NCBI RefSeq assembly: GCF_022965805.1
Contig: NC_133116.1
Coordinates: 7,522,601 to 7,586,600 of the forward strand
Length of the DNA stretch: 64,000 bases
Direction: 5' to 3'
From: Primulina eburnea
Taxonomy: Eukaryota > Streptophyta > Magnoliopsida > Lamiales > Gesneriaceae
A model generated the notes under the pieces. It ran no database searches and was not told where the DNA came from. It saw only the letters and a list, made by a program, of their open reading frames with translations. A program made the position numbers and the translations under genes. Within the stretch, counting starts at the first letter, position 1. Each line of letters begins with the position of its first letter. Positions 13,021 through 25,110 of this stretch are shown piece after piece.

Positions 13021-13416
13021 TGTAAGAGTTTTTATTCTCAAAATCATGTTTTACGTGTATATAAACATGATAAAATATATGCGGAAGCTTAAATCGAGTA
13101 TTACCTCCGGCCATTGAAAATTTTGATTTCTCTGTTTTTCTTCTCGGTTGAAGCCTTCTTAGCACTCCACCCTCTCAATAGATGGTGTATATTTCTTTAT
13201 GAGGTGTGTGTGCTTAGGGACCTCAATCGCTCTATTTATAGGCGTTTTTTCATACCATCGATGAATGTATCGGGAGCCGAGATTCAGAAGGAGAAACGTG
13301 TACGCATCTCATTTTTCTAAAGTGAGCACGTTTGTCAAAATATGTAGGCTTCTTGGCCGTCGCCAACTCCTACACGGTACGTCTTCCTTTCTGATATGTG
13401 TCATATTTTTCTTACA
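13021..13416 (-). repeat. 3' LTR of the copia element in the U-box gene
   Basis: 396 bp, bounded on the plus strand by TGTAAG and CTTACA. The TATA box of the minus strand lies at 13233-13240 (plus-strand TATTTATA). It is followed by the purine tract complement TTCTCCCACTT. Confidence 0.9.
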
Positions 13417-13427
13417 TTCTCCCACTT
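13417..13427 (-). other. Polypurine tract of the copia element
   Basis: The minus strand reads AAGTGGGAGAA directly against the 3' LTR, the expected site of plus-strand DNA priming. Confidence 0.8.
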
Positions 13428-13679
13428 GACACATATATCTCATGTACCATAGGAGAAAACAAAATACATGAATCATGGCGATAGGTCATCTTAAAACGAA
13501 TATTATCTTCCATGTATTACAATGCATTATGTTTCTCAAATCTGTATAACTTAATGAATAAACCCAATGTTTATTCGAGGTCCGACTTTATTGATATTTC
13601 TCGAATAACTGAATGTGTGCACAACATATATGAGAATATATCACATCATAGTTTCATTAATTTGTTCTTACAACAAATA

Positions 13680-16600
13680 TTACATAAAGGAACCAAGTCC
13701 CATTTTTTCTGTATGATCCTTAAATTTTAATGGTGGCATGCCCTTAGTTAAAGGATCCGCAATCATCAATTCAGTACTAATGTGCTCGATAAGTAACTTC
13801 TTATCTTTAACACGTTCTCTTATGGCTAAATACTTAATGTCGATTTGTTTGCTTCGACTACCACTTTTGTTATTTTTAGCCATAAAAACAGCAGCTGAAT
13901 TGTCACAATATATTATTAATGGCCTAGATATAGAATCCATAATTCTAAGCCCTGAAATGAAACTCTTCAACCATACACCATGTGAGGTTGCCTCAAAACA
14001 AGCTACGAACTCAGCTTCCATAGTGGAAGTAGCAGTCAATGTCTGCTTTGCACTTCTCCAAGATACAGCTCCACCAGCTAGCATGAAAATATATCCTGAA
14101 GTGGATTTTCTTGAATCAATGCAGCCAGCGTAGTCTGAATCAGAGTAGCCAATTACTTCCAAATTCTCAGTTCGTCTGAACATAAGCATATAATCTTTGG
14201 TCCCTTGAAGGTACCTCATTACTTTCTTTGCAGCTTTCCAATGTTCTAAACCTGGATTACTCTGATATCTTCCCAACATCCCAACAATAAATGCAATGTC
14301 AGGTCTAGTGCAAACCTGAGCATACATCAAGCTTCCGACAGCAGAAGCATAAGGAATGTTTTTCATTTGTTCCCGCTCTAGATCATTCTTTGGGCATTGG
14401 CTCAAATTGAATTTATCACCTTTCACAACGGGAGCTATACTTGGTGAACAATCTTTCATCCGATATCTCTCTAAAACTTTGTTTATATAGGTTTCTTGAG
14501 ACAGACCTATAATCCCTCGAATTCTGTCTCTATGTATCTTAATGCCAATGACATAAGATGCATCACCCATATCCTTCATATCAAAGTTTTTAGAGAGGAA
14601 TTGTTTCACCTCATATAACAAACCCTTATCATTGGTTGCAAGTAATATATCATCCACATATAGAATAAGGAAACAAATCTTGCTCCCACTGACCTTCTGG
14701 TATATACATTGATCCATGGGGTTCTCAACGAATCCGAATGAAGAGATAACATCATGAAATTTTAAATACCATTGGCGGGAGGCTTGTTTCAATCCATATA
14801 TAGATTTCTTAAGCTTACAAACCAATTGCTCACCATTACTAGAGAAGAATCCTTCAGGTTGTTTCATATAAACCTCTTCCTCTAGTTCTCCATTGAGAAA
14901 AGCTGTTTTCACATCCATTTGTTGTAAATCTAAGTCAAAATGTGCAACTAATGCTAGAATGATACGAAGAGAATCTTTCTTAGTTACAAGAGAAAAAGTC
15001 TCCTTGTAGTCGATTCCTTCCTGCTGAGTGAATCCTTTAGCAACGAGTCTTGCTTTATACCTTTCAATGTTGCCTAATGAGTCTTTCTTTGTTTTGAAGA
15101 CCCATTTACATCCAATGGCTCTTACACCATCAGGCAACTGAACAAGATCCAGACTCCATTAACTGCCATAGAATTCATCTCTTCTTTCATAGCATTAAAC
15201 CATAGTTTTGACTCATTACAACTCATGGCTTGTGAAAACGTTTCAGGATCATTTTCGGCTCCGATGTTAAAGTCCGATTCTTGTAAATACACAACATAAT
15301 CACTAGATATAGCTGATCTTCTTATTCTAGTAGATCTCCTTAGGTTGTTTGGTTGATCAACAATTTCTTGTTGTTCTTCATTAACAACTTGATCAACTGG
15401 ATTTTCATCAGCAATTTGTGGAACTTCAGTAACTGGTTGTCTAACACCCATTTGGTCTTGAGGGGTGTGAATAACGACCAATCTGTCATTTGAATAAGAG
15501 GGTTGTGCATTAATGTGATCATTCTAAAAAATTATGTCATGATCACTCCCACTAATCAAATCATTCTCAAGAAATTTTACATTTCTTGATTCCACAATTC
15601 TAGTGTTGTGAGATGGACAATAGAATTTGCACCCTTTGGATTTTTCGGCATACCCAATGAAATATCCACTTATATTTATTGGGTCCAGTTTCTTTTCATG
15701 TGGGTTATAAACTCTTATTTCAGAAGGACAACCCCATACGCGTATATGTTGCAAACTCGGTTTCCAACCTTTAAATAACTCAAATGGCGTCTTTGGGACA
15801 GCCTTAGTTGGAACTCGGTTTAATATATACACAGCTGTCTTAAGAGCTTCAATCCACAAAGATTTAGGAAGTTTAGAGCTACTAAACATGCTCCTCACCA
15901 TGTCCAATAATGTTCGGTTTCTCCTCTCAGCTACTCCATTTTGGTCCGGAGAACCAGGCATAGTATATTGGGCAATAATCCCATGTTCCTGGAGAAACTT
16001 TGCAAACGGACCAGGTGCTTGTCCATTCTCAGTGTATCTACCATAATATTCTCCACCTCTATCTGTTCTCACAATCTTAATATGTTTTCCACATTGCTTC
16101 TCCACTTCAGCCTTAAAAACCTTAAAGGCTTCTAGTGCTTCGTTTTTGTTATGAAGCATGTAGATATACATGTATCGTGAGTAATCATCAATGAAAGAAA
16201 TGAATTATTTCGGACTTTGCATGTCCATATCTGGACAACATATATCTGAATGTATGATTTCTAATATTTCCGTACTCCTCTTGGCACCCTTTTTAGACTT
16301 ATTGGTCTGCTTTCCCTTAATGCAGTCCACACAAATCTCAAAATCAGTAAAATCTAAAGTACTGAGTACTCCATCATTTACTAATCTTTTAATTCTCTCT
16401 ATGGAGATGTGTCTCAATCTCCTGTGCCACAATATAGAGGAATCTTCATTTATAACACATCTTTTAATACCTCCCTGAACATGCATAGTGGTGTTATTAT
16501 TTTGTAAAGAAATAGAGAAAAGACCATCAATCATTGTACCATTTCCAATAAGATTTGATTTATAAAACAAATTTATTGATTTATTCAAAAACTGAAATGA

Positions 16601-16807
16601 ATAACCAAGAGGTACAAGTTTTGAAACTGAAATTAAATTCCTAGAAAAACTAGGAACATAAAATGTCTTTTCTAATTTTAAAATATAACCACTATTCAAC
16701 ACTAGGCAGCAAGTCCCAATATCCTCCACATGCGAAGACATCTTGTTTCCTGAATAGATGCTTCGCTCATTTTCTATTGACTTCCTTAGGTTTTGCATAC
16801 CCTGCAA
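13680..16807 (-). pseudogene. Copia pol: protease, integrase, reverse transcriptase, RNase H (broken)
   Basis: Polyprotein remains in minus-strand order. Protease WIDSGST follows an in-frame TAG at 16847-16849. The integrase zinc region has HRRLRH and CVDCIKGKQ (about 16410-16300), and the core has RTDRGGEY and NGVAERRN, so the D-D-E residues can be placed. The reverse transcriptase at 15137-13680 has MDVKTAFLNG, YGLKQASRQWY and the catalytic YVDD. RNase H follows with GYSDSDYAG and STMEAEF. Lesions: the TAG before protease, a stop near 16205 inside integrase, a stop at 15524 after integrase, and a one-base frameshift near 15130 just before the RT. RT and RNase H form one intact 485-codon frame, but the polyprotein cannot be made whole. 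Confidence 0.9.
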
Positions 16808-16846
16808 GGTATTTGTAACATGGATTGTAGAACCAGAATCAATCCA

Positions 16847-17697
16847 CTATGTGTTATAAATCATATTAACCATATTAGATTCATAACAGACAAATGAAGT
16901 AGGAATACCTTTCTTTTCAAGCCAGTCCTTAAATTTATTGCAATCCTTCTTAATGTGTCCCGTCTTTTTACAGAAGAAACACTTGGATTCTTTCTTGATG
17001 TCAGGTTGGGGTGGAATTATTCCTTTCCCTTTTCCCTTGACTTTGGCTTGCTTTTTATACTTTCCTTGTGTGGTCATAAAAACATTATCACTCGTTTCCA
17101 TCAACAGCCTTCCTTCCTCTTGAACACACATGGTCATTAATTCATTAATCGACCATTTATCCTTATGTGTGTTGTAGGAAATTTTGAAGGGTCCATATTG
17201 TTGTGGAAGAGTGCATAAAATGTAGTGCACAAGAAAAGTTTCAGACATTTCCACTTCAAGTGTCTTTAGCCGAGCCGCTATGTCCCGCATCTTCATGATG
17301 TGCTCTCGCACACCTCTCACACTGGTGAGCCTTAATGAAGAGAATTCCATAATTAGGGTGCTTGCAAGAGCCTTATCTGAAGACTCAAACTGTTCATCAA
17401 TAGCCTTCAGTAATTCTTTGACATTATTATGCTGATCGACAGAACCACGCATACCAGCAGAGATTTTGGTCTTTATGAACATTACACAGAGTCGATTAGA
17501 TCGCTCCCATTTTTCATAAAGATCAACATCATCCGGAATGCTGTTTTCAGTAATAGCAGATGGTTCGTCTTTCCGTATAGCATAATCAATATCCATCCAC
17601 CCTAATTGAAGAGAATTCTTTCTTTCCAAATTTTATAATCATCGCCCTTTAGATCGGGAATGTCACATTTCATATCAGAAAAAGTCGCAGGTTGCAT
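16847..17697 (-). pseudogene. Copia gag with CCHC zinc knuckle (frameshifted)
   Basis: Capsid-type protein of the UBN2/retrotransposon gag group. The likely start is the ATG at 17697 (MQPATFSDMK). DDYKIWKER follows, then a one-base frameshift near 17608 leads into the long open frame. The nucleocapsid knuckle CFFCKKTGHIKKDC is near the C-terminus. The frame ends at the TAG separating gag from protease. The gag core looks otherwise complete. Confidence 0.85.
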
Positions 17698-19261
17698 AAC
17701 TGCACAAAATATCATATGCTTAAAATTTTGAGACAATATCATGTTTTACCAATGTAATTCACGTTTTAAAAATCTAGTGACATAAAATTTGCATGTGGGC
17801 TAAAATTTTAATTCAATAAGATTTTTCTATAACTTTATGATAAAACTATCAAAATGTATTTTCCTTAACTCCTGTGGGTAAATTAAGAAAAATATAATTT
17901 GATATTTTAACCTAATTAGTTATATAAATATAATAAAAATCCCTGTGGGGTAAATTTTATTATGTTTATATAATTAATTACAATTGATGTCCATTATGTG
18001 AACCAAATCCACTTAATGCATAATTTTTCATAAATAAGGATGTTGTGGCTATTCCTTAATTATTTAAAATTATACGGTTCACCGGACAAAATTTTGGTTT
18101 TTCTTAATGCTTTATATAATAATTATTTCGCAATCAACACTTTCCAAGAGTGCTCCCAGGAAAGATAGGTAGTGCTAAGGCCCTTTAAATACCCAACTCC
18201 TAGACAGAGCAACGTTCCTCAGGGAGACCAGCGGCTAGTCAAGGCAGTTTAAACCGATCTATGAAGAACTCCCTCGGATCATGTTTTTTTACGACACCTT
18301 ATAATTATTATTCAACTTAATTATCCACATTTATGTGAATCTTTATAAGCCAAAATTTTTCATATTAGATAACTTTATATTCACAATTTTACTTAATATG
18401 AACAATTACATTCCTCATCAGTTTTTCTCTTCAATCAGAGTAGTGATAAAGTGAGGATCACATTTACATAAAATGTGGGCTCCTCATCAGTTTTTCTCTT
18501 TTATCAGAGTAATGATAAAGTGAGGATTATTTGTTCATTTGTGAATATCTGAAATATTTTATTATATTCACATCTTACTTGATATGTTCATTTCAAATTA
18601 TAAAACTTAATATAATTTGATATGAACACAATGTGAATATTGTTTTACCAAAATATTTTTCAATACAATTTGCATTTTAAATTTCAAGAATAAATGCAAA
18701 CATAATATTAAATTAGCATGAATACACATCAAACACTTATCCATAATATTTGACATTTTATATAACATGCAAAAATAATTTCTAAACTTGTATTGAACTT
18801 AAAATTATTTTAATGTGTACAAATTATTTAACCAAATGCTATATGTATACCGAATTATACATATAACTTAATAACACATTAATTTTTATTTAGTTTTATT
18901 ATTATTATTATAAAAATTATAATAATAAAAACTAAATAATTAGCATGGGTCCCACATATTATTTAATTTTTTTTATATATATATAAAAAAAAAAATTCAA
19001 TACATGCCATTCCATTTATTATCTGAATGCCCACATTGCTTCAATAATTGGCCGACACTCATCCATATATATTAATTATACTATCTATTATAATATATTA
19101 TTATAATATAAAATTTGCATGCAATCAATTCATTCACGTGAATGGTTGATTCATATTAATGGTTTGAAATATGATAACAGCTCATTTGCATATTTCACCA
19201 TCTTCAACCTCTCTTCTCTGAAAAAAACTAGTCACGACCTTCATAGTCTTATCCAGATTTT

Positions 19262-19306
<45 letters not shown>

Positions 19307-19380
19307 ATCTCGTATCAAAATTGAGAATCAATTTTCTGAAGAGTTCATGAAGAACATTTATTTCAAGGCAGAGGCTTCAA
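17698..19380 (-). other. Leader region of the copia element
   Basis: AT-rich untranslated leader between the 5' LTR and gag, unusually long at about 1.7 kb. It contains a tandem pair of about 65-bp units (18411-18475 and 18482-18540, CCTCATCAGTTTTTCTC type) and an unbroken run of about 41 A at 19263-19303. No ORF supported. Confidence 0.6.
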
Positions 19381-19392
19381 GCTCTGATACCA
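19381..19392 (-). other. Primer-binding site, initiator tRNA-Met
   Basis: The minus strand reads TGGTATCAGAGC, complementary to the 3' end of plant initiator tRNA-Met, two bases inside the 5' LTR. It fixes the element's orientation. Confidence 0.9.
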
Positions 19393-19394
19393 AA

Positions 19395-19779
19395 TGTAAG
19401 AGTTTTTATTCTCAAAATCATGTTTTACGTGTATATAAACATGATAAAATATATGCGGAAGCTTAAATCGAGTATTATCTCCGGCCATTGAAAATTTTGA
19501 TTTCTCTGTTTTTCTTCTCGGTTGAAACCTTCTAAGCACTCCACCCTCTCAATAGATGATGTATATTTCTTTATGAGGTGTGTGTGCTTAGGGACCTCAA
19601 TCGCTCTATTTATAGGCGTTTTTTCATACCATCGATGAATGTATCGGGAGCCGAGATTCAGAAGGAGAAACGTGTACGCATCTCATTTTTCTAAAGTGAG
19701 CACGTTTGTCAAAATATGTAGGCTTCTTGGCCGTCGCCAACTCCTACACGGTACGTCTTCGTTTCTGATATGTGTCATA
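19395..19779 (-). repeat. 5' LTR of the copia element, outer end truncated
   Basis: Matches the left LTR except at five positions seen by eye, up to ...TGTGTCATA. It then stops where the left copy continues for about 11 more bases to CTTACA. Host coding sequence follows at once. The boundary is ambiguous by about 4 bases because CATA is shared by LTR and host. Confidence 0.85.
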
Positions 19780-20225
19780 GAGGGCTTTGTTCCTCACAAG
19801 AGACCTTCTGCTTGCTCGATGCAGAGGCTGTAGACCAGTTGATGTCCTGTTTGGACCATGAAAACGTAGAGGTAATTGAAGCGGCTTTATCGGCTTTATC
19901 TACACTGTTAGATGACAGGGTAAACGTGGAACAAAGTATAAGCTTCTTGTCCGAGAAACGAGCCATCCATCATGTGTTGAATGTGGTGAAGGATCACAAA
20001 GAAGAAGTTTTGTGGCAGAAGGCATTCTGGATGATTGAGAAATTCTTGATCCAAGGCGGGGAGGAGTCAGTTTCGAACATTTCACAGGACATGCTATTTC
20101 CTGCTACATTGGTTAGTGCATTCCACCACGGTGATGATCGCACAAGACAAATGGCTGAAAAGATTTTAAGGCACTTAAATAAGATTCCGAATTTAGCGCA
20201 CACAGTGACCTTTACAACTCTTTAA

Positions 20226-21391
20226 TATATTTTGATTTACAGTTTTTTTTAAAAAAAATTACTTTAAATCCTCACACTTAAATTTAAATTTATATCAAAC
20301 ATCTATCAAAAAAATTATGTGTTTATATTCTCTGATCCATAACAAAATTTGTTTGTATTCCTTGAGCTCATGCGCCTTTTCGCAAATGAAAACGAGTACA
20401 AAACATTAAATATACGGTACTAATATATGATATTTGAATACCGATTATTTTAGATATGATGAATTAATGAGATTAATACTGATGAATTTTCATGCTGACG
20501 TGACATCCAAGACATCCAAGATTAATAATCTATATATCCACATCGGTACATGATTATTAATTGATGTTAATAATTATCTATTAATGTACCAATGTGGATG
20601 CTCTTACAACATATCATATGGCTACATATGTATTTAATTGAATCATTTTACTACCATAACTTCCAAATTTTCGCTTTCCCACTACTATTAACTTTTATTT
20701 GATGGATTTATAATTATATTTAATAGTATTGTTGGCAATAACTCTGACTTCTGATTCAAAAAGAAGTCTAACAATACAATTAAAATATAAATTTAACCGT
20801 TTAGAACAAATAAAAATATCACTACACTTACAATATGAAATATTTATTACATTATAATTATAATACTTTAAAAATACTAATAAATTATCCCTATAATTTA
20901 TATATATTATAGTAATTCATGTCACATATTGATTTTAAAAGTGAATAGTAAGTCTAATTGAAACATCGAAGTAAAACATATTAACAAATAAAGTAGATTT
21001 ACTATCAATGAACAAAATAATATTACTGTTTTTTTTTACTCGATGGTCATCCAAATTAGTGAAATATATAAGTTTAGAGCCAAACAATCATGTACTTGTA
21101 GAATATGGTTTACTTGATGACGTAGTTTGTATGGTATTGTGTTAAAGCCAAGAGTTTACTCCATGCACAATGGAGGATAATGATTACACGTTCCTCCATC
21201 ACAATCACAAAAAATAAACAAATAAATATTTTTTAAGCCAACAAAAGCTTGTCAATACTAGAATACACGATATGAAAAACGAACAACGACGACAACAATT
21301 TAAAATAGATCGAAACAAACTCCATCGCTACCGCACCTCCAGAAGAAACTATAAAATGCAACCTAAACAACCCCATCAGACAATCAACAAT
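20226..21391. other. Intergenic DNA
   Basis: No gene supported. A foldback lies at 20536-20601: ATCCACATCGGTACAT and ATGTACCAATGTGGAT pair around an AT-rich loop, probably a small MITE relic. Otherwise featureless AT-rich sequence. Confidence 0.45.
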
Positions 21392-21400
21392 ATAATATAA

Positions 21401-21582
21401 AAGTGAGTCTCGCGTGAGACCGTCTTACGGGTTATAATCCGTGAGACCGGTCAACCCTACCCATATTCACAATAAAAAGTAATACTCTCAGAATAAAAAG
21501 TAATACTTTTTCATGGGTGACCCAAATAAAATATCCGTCTCACAAGTACGACCCATGAGACCGTCTCACACAAGTTTTTGCC
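21401..21582 (-). mobile_element. 182-bp MULE-type MITE, perfect 9-bp target duplication
   Basis: Flanked by ATAATATAA on both sides (21392-21400 and 21583-21591). The 9-bp duplication is typical of Mutator-like elements. The ends are AAGTGAGTCTCGCGTGAGAC and the complement of GGCAAAAACTTGTGTGAGAC. Same family and same length as 47018-47199, in the opposite orientation. No coding capacity. Confidence 0.9.
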
Positions 21583-21888
21583 ATAATATAATAATAAATT
21601 GGAAGACATTAATGAATACATTCACCATATAAATAAAAAAGCATGCACAACCCTTCGACTCTCGTCCATATGCGATTGATTAACGATATACTCAAATGTT
21701 TGTCATCTCTTTTAATGAATGAATGAATTTATAATAATAATAATAATAATAATAATAATTAATTAATTAATGAATCAAAGTTATCCGAAACACCAAAGAG
21801 TGGAATACCAATGATCAATAGACAATATCGGAATCAAAAAACGTCAAAGGACACAAATATAAAGATTTTATTCGTACTTTTATATAGA

Positions 21889-23943
21889 CTAGCAAAAAAG
21901 CACGTGCATCCGCACGTGGACCCATATTCTAAATAACTAAAAAATAAATTAATAGTAAAAATAATTTTAATCTTTGCATAACGTGATCAAATACATCAAA
22001 CAACATTTCGTTCGGAAAAAGATAGATAAAAACAAATTATAAGAATTTGGAATAATGATATATCAGATTGAGGACTAAATTGAACTAAAATAACAATACA
22101 AATACAATGGTTTGAATTGATTAAGCAATATAAGAATGTAAATAGAATTATATGAATATATTTTAATTAATTAAGCAATATAAGAATGAAAGAAAATATT
22201 TTAGTATATGATGTTGATATTTAACAACTCATGATTACATCAATTAATTAATAAATATGTTCATAAAATGTAAAAATTACATCTTGAAAATCTAAAATAA
22301 TACTTACTTATAATTTGGAATAATTAAGAACACGTGACAACAATTTTTCATTTAAGTTTTATTCTATAAGTATTACTTTTTATTGTGAATATCAGTAAGA
22401 TCGACTCGTCTCACATATAAAAATTTGTCAGACCTTCTCACAAGAGACTTACTCTACACCAACATAACTTCCAATTTAGTTATGTTAACATCATACTAAT
22501 AATTATTTGTAGGAATATCTTGCTCTTACTTTTTTTGACTCATTTGTGTCCTTTTTTAAAACAATTTCATAATAATTTTATCTATGTACCATTTGACTTT
22601 ATTTTTTTATACATATAATAGATGTCGTCAATGATTTTTTTTTTTTAGAAAAATAAGCTGAAAAAGTATCAATTGTGATAACATTTGTGAATAAGCTCAA
22701 TTTTTATTTTTATTTTCAAATTAAGTGTTTATTAATTTTTTAATTCAATGTGTGCTTACCTTTTTGTCAATATAATTTTCATTATATACTTGTATGTAAA
22801 TAACTCTACAAATACAAATAAAATGTCATGGCATTATTGTTATGATTGAGTATTATTTGATAATATATAAATATGAGGAGACTTAAATAAATAGAATCTA
22901 TGAGAGTAATTAAGACAATTAATCATTCAATTAATTTTATTTATTATCAAAATTAGTGGGAAAAAACTAATGAAAAATTGATTGATTTTCTACATATTTC
23001 TTTCTCATTTTAGCAATTGTATAACAATATTTTTCTAGCATCATATCATCCAATGTATGTGGATGAACGATTCATTTGTCCACACATTTATATGTACTTC
23101 TTATTCAAATTTATTAATTTTTTATTACTATTATTCAAATTCACAATTAAATTTAGATTTACAATATATTATATTTGTTCATGCATTTAGAAATTAATAG
23201 TTTGACAAAATAAATTTAAAATTTTGATTAAATATAATTTTATTTTCAATTCAAATTGTTTTATTTAATTTAAAAGTAATAATGATAATTTTTATTTTTT
23301 AATTTTTCATTTGTCAATATTTAATTTAGAATTTATTTGAATGACTCTTCGTTCATAGCACTCACATACTTTATCATGAGTCCTTCATATATATAATTTT
23401 TTGAAGTTTTTTTTAAATCTAATTATATTAAAATTTATTTTTAATAATTCATTGAATGAATTCAAATGATAGTGAAATAGAACAATAACTAACATAATTA
23501 ATTTAATTTAGAATTTAAATGAAAGTCCAAGAAAGTTATTAAAACGAAAAAAATAATTGATATTAATATTAAGTAAATTTAATAGTATTTTTTTAAAAAA
23601 TAGTTCAAACATTTAAAAACGTGAAGATGACTTATTTGCTACATATAAATTAAAATATGAATATAATTAAAATGAAAAAAATAGTTGATATTAATATTAA
23701 GTAAATTTTTTAATAGTATGTTTATTTAAAATTAGCACAAACATTTAAGAACATGGAGAAGAAAGTCAAAAACACAAAATAATAACCATAAAATATGGTT
23801 AATTAGTATTAATTATTAATTAATGGACTAAATGTGAAATTACCACATATGTTACCTAATAATGAAAATAAATAAACATGTGAAGGGTAATAATGTCCGT
23901 TCACAATGAGAAAACTTTTCTACTATCCACACTTTTATAGGTA
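21889..23943 (-). mobile_element. Helitron array member A
   Basis: The minus-strand 3' end has a hairpin CACGTGC-GGAT-GCACGTG, then CTTTTTTG, then CTAG (21889-21892) followed by T. Its upstream limit is the junction with member B at 23943, where the 5'-end motif ACCTATAAAAGTGTGGAT occurs. About 22370-22455 is half of a MULE-type MITE copy. AT-rich; no RepHel coding motif seen, so non-autonomous. Confidence 0.7.
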
Positions 23944-24570
23944 CTAGCAAGAAGCACGTGCGATGCACGTAAATATTAAATATTTAATAAAAATTAAAAT
24001 TTGATTTTTTTAAAAAATAATTTGATTCATTTTTTTATTTATATTGATTTAGTCTTTCGTCATATTAGACGAATAAATTAATTGAGAATTTATATACTTT
24101 ACTTTCAAAATTGTTTCTCAAATTGAAATTCAAGTCGTTAATTTTATGTTATATAATAAATTATAATTAGCATAATATATAGAATGAATTGAACTGAAAG
24201 AAATTTTGAAAATATATATATCTAAGCACCACGTATAAGGTATAATAACCTAAAAATTAACCAGATTATGGATTTTATAAATGCATAAATCATAATTATA
24301 TAAGTGAAGCACACTAAGGACAAATAATTATCAATTTAAAATATTTATGACTAACTTATCAAAATATTATCAAAACTAATGAAATAATAATAATTGATAA
24401 TAAAATATAACTTATAATACTCCATTTAAATATTATTTAACCTCCTACATAACTTTTTACCTTTTGCTTTAGAATTATATATCATAGATAAATTAATTTT
24501 CATATAGATTAGTTAATGAAATTTTTTTTAAAAGTATATAATTTATATTTTTCATTAAGCCATCAATTAC

Positions 24571-24573
<3 letters not shown>

Positions 24574-24606
<33 letters not shown>
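24574..24606. repeat. (AT)n microsatellite
   Basis: Uninterrupted AT dinucleotides in Helitron member B; a longer tract occupies the matching place in member C (27385-27446). Confidence 0.9.
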
Positions 24607-24617
<11 letters not shown>

Positions 24618-24639
24618 ATTTGTATGTGTTTAGTGATTG

Positions 24640-25110
24640 TATATATTTGGGATCAGGAAAGAATTCAGATGGGGTGAATAAACTCTTTAAAAATATTTGC
24701 TTTTAAAATTTTTTTTCAATCATTTTTACACGTTTGAAAGATTTTCTCAAACGGTTATAAATATTAACCACGTGAAAAGTGTGGAAGACGGTTCAATATT
24801 TCTAATGATATTTTCAACCAGTTGACAATCTAAACAACAAGATATAGTTTGAAATGTAAAAACTTGTGTTGAAAGATTTTCTCAAACGGTTATAAATATT
24901 AACCACGTGAAAAGTGTGCAAGACGGTTCAATATTTCTAATGATATTTTCAACCAGTTCACAATCTAAACAACAAGATATAGTTTGAAATGTAAAAAATT
25001 GTGAATAGTAAAGACACGGGAATTTTATGGATGTAAAACACTCATACGTCACTCCTTCTTCCTCTGTAAGAAGGATTCCACTAAAAGATTATGTCTTATA
25101 TATATATAAA
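24640..25110 (+). repeat. LTR-like fragment with internal 135-bp tandem duplication
   Basis: Starts GGGATCAGGAAAGA, runs through TCTCAAACGGT and ATGGATGT to ACGTCACTCCTTCTTCC, paralleling the LTR of the element at 48271-59620. A 135-bp block starting GAAAGATTTTCTC occurs twice in tandem (24736-24870 and 24871-25005) with very few differences. It lies inside Helitron member B. Confidence 0.65.

Larger units (their letters stand above)
13021..19779 (-). mobile_element. Ty1/copia LTR retrotransposon inside the U-box gene
   Basis: Minus-strand element with LTRs at both ends, a primer-binding site next to the right LTR and a purine tract next to the left LTR. Gene order gag-PR-IN-RT-RNase H is that of copia. 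It interrupts the coding exon of the U-box gene: host reading resumes at about 19776 as HRGLCSSQETFCLL. The outer 10-17 bases of the right (5') LTR are missing and no 5-bp target duplication remains, so a small deletion took that junction. By eye the LTRs differ at five positions over about 385 bases, so insertion is fairly recent. Internal ORFs are broken. Confidence 0.93.
9591..20225 (+). pseudogene. U-box/armadillo E3 ubiquitin ligase gene (SAUL1/PUB44-like), disrupted
   Basis: Family role: E3 ligase whose U-box recruits E2 and whose ARM repeats bind substrate. Exons by splice sites and phase: 9591-9626, 9970-11159, 11244-11553, 11870-13020, with the end of the last exon at about 19776-20225 after a retrotransposon. 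The N-terminal region carries ISEILQSLL; the U-box (about 10695-10890) carries FFCPLSK, EDPVTLDSGVTYER and FCPKSGQKL; ARM repeats follow to the C-terminal DDRTRQMAEKILRHLNKIPN. Lesions: one base missing in the U-box near 10726, one extra base near 12167, another near 12346, and a 6.8-kb copia insertion after 13020. Each single-base change alone could be an assembly error; together with the insertion they indicate a pseudogene. The remaining frame is long and well conserved, so loss is probably recent. Intron positions are intact. Confidence 0.85.

Noticed and set aside
19381..19392. TGGTATCAGAGC as part of a tRNA gene
   Set aside because: It is a retrotransposon primer-binding site next to an LTR; no cloverleaf surrounds it here, at 35761 or at 58473.
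19119..19466. 115-codon open frame across the poly-A run
   Set aside because: Most of the frame is the poly-A tract read as lysines plus LTR sequence; it belongs to the copia leader.
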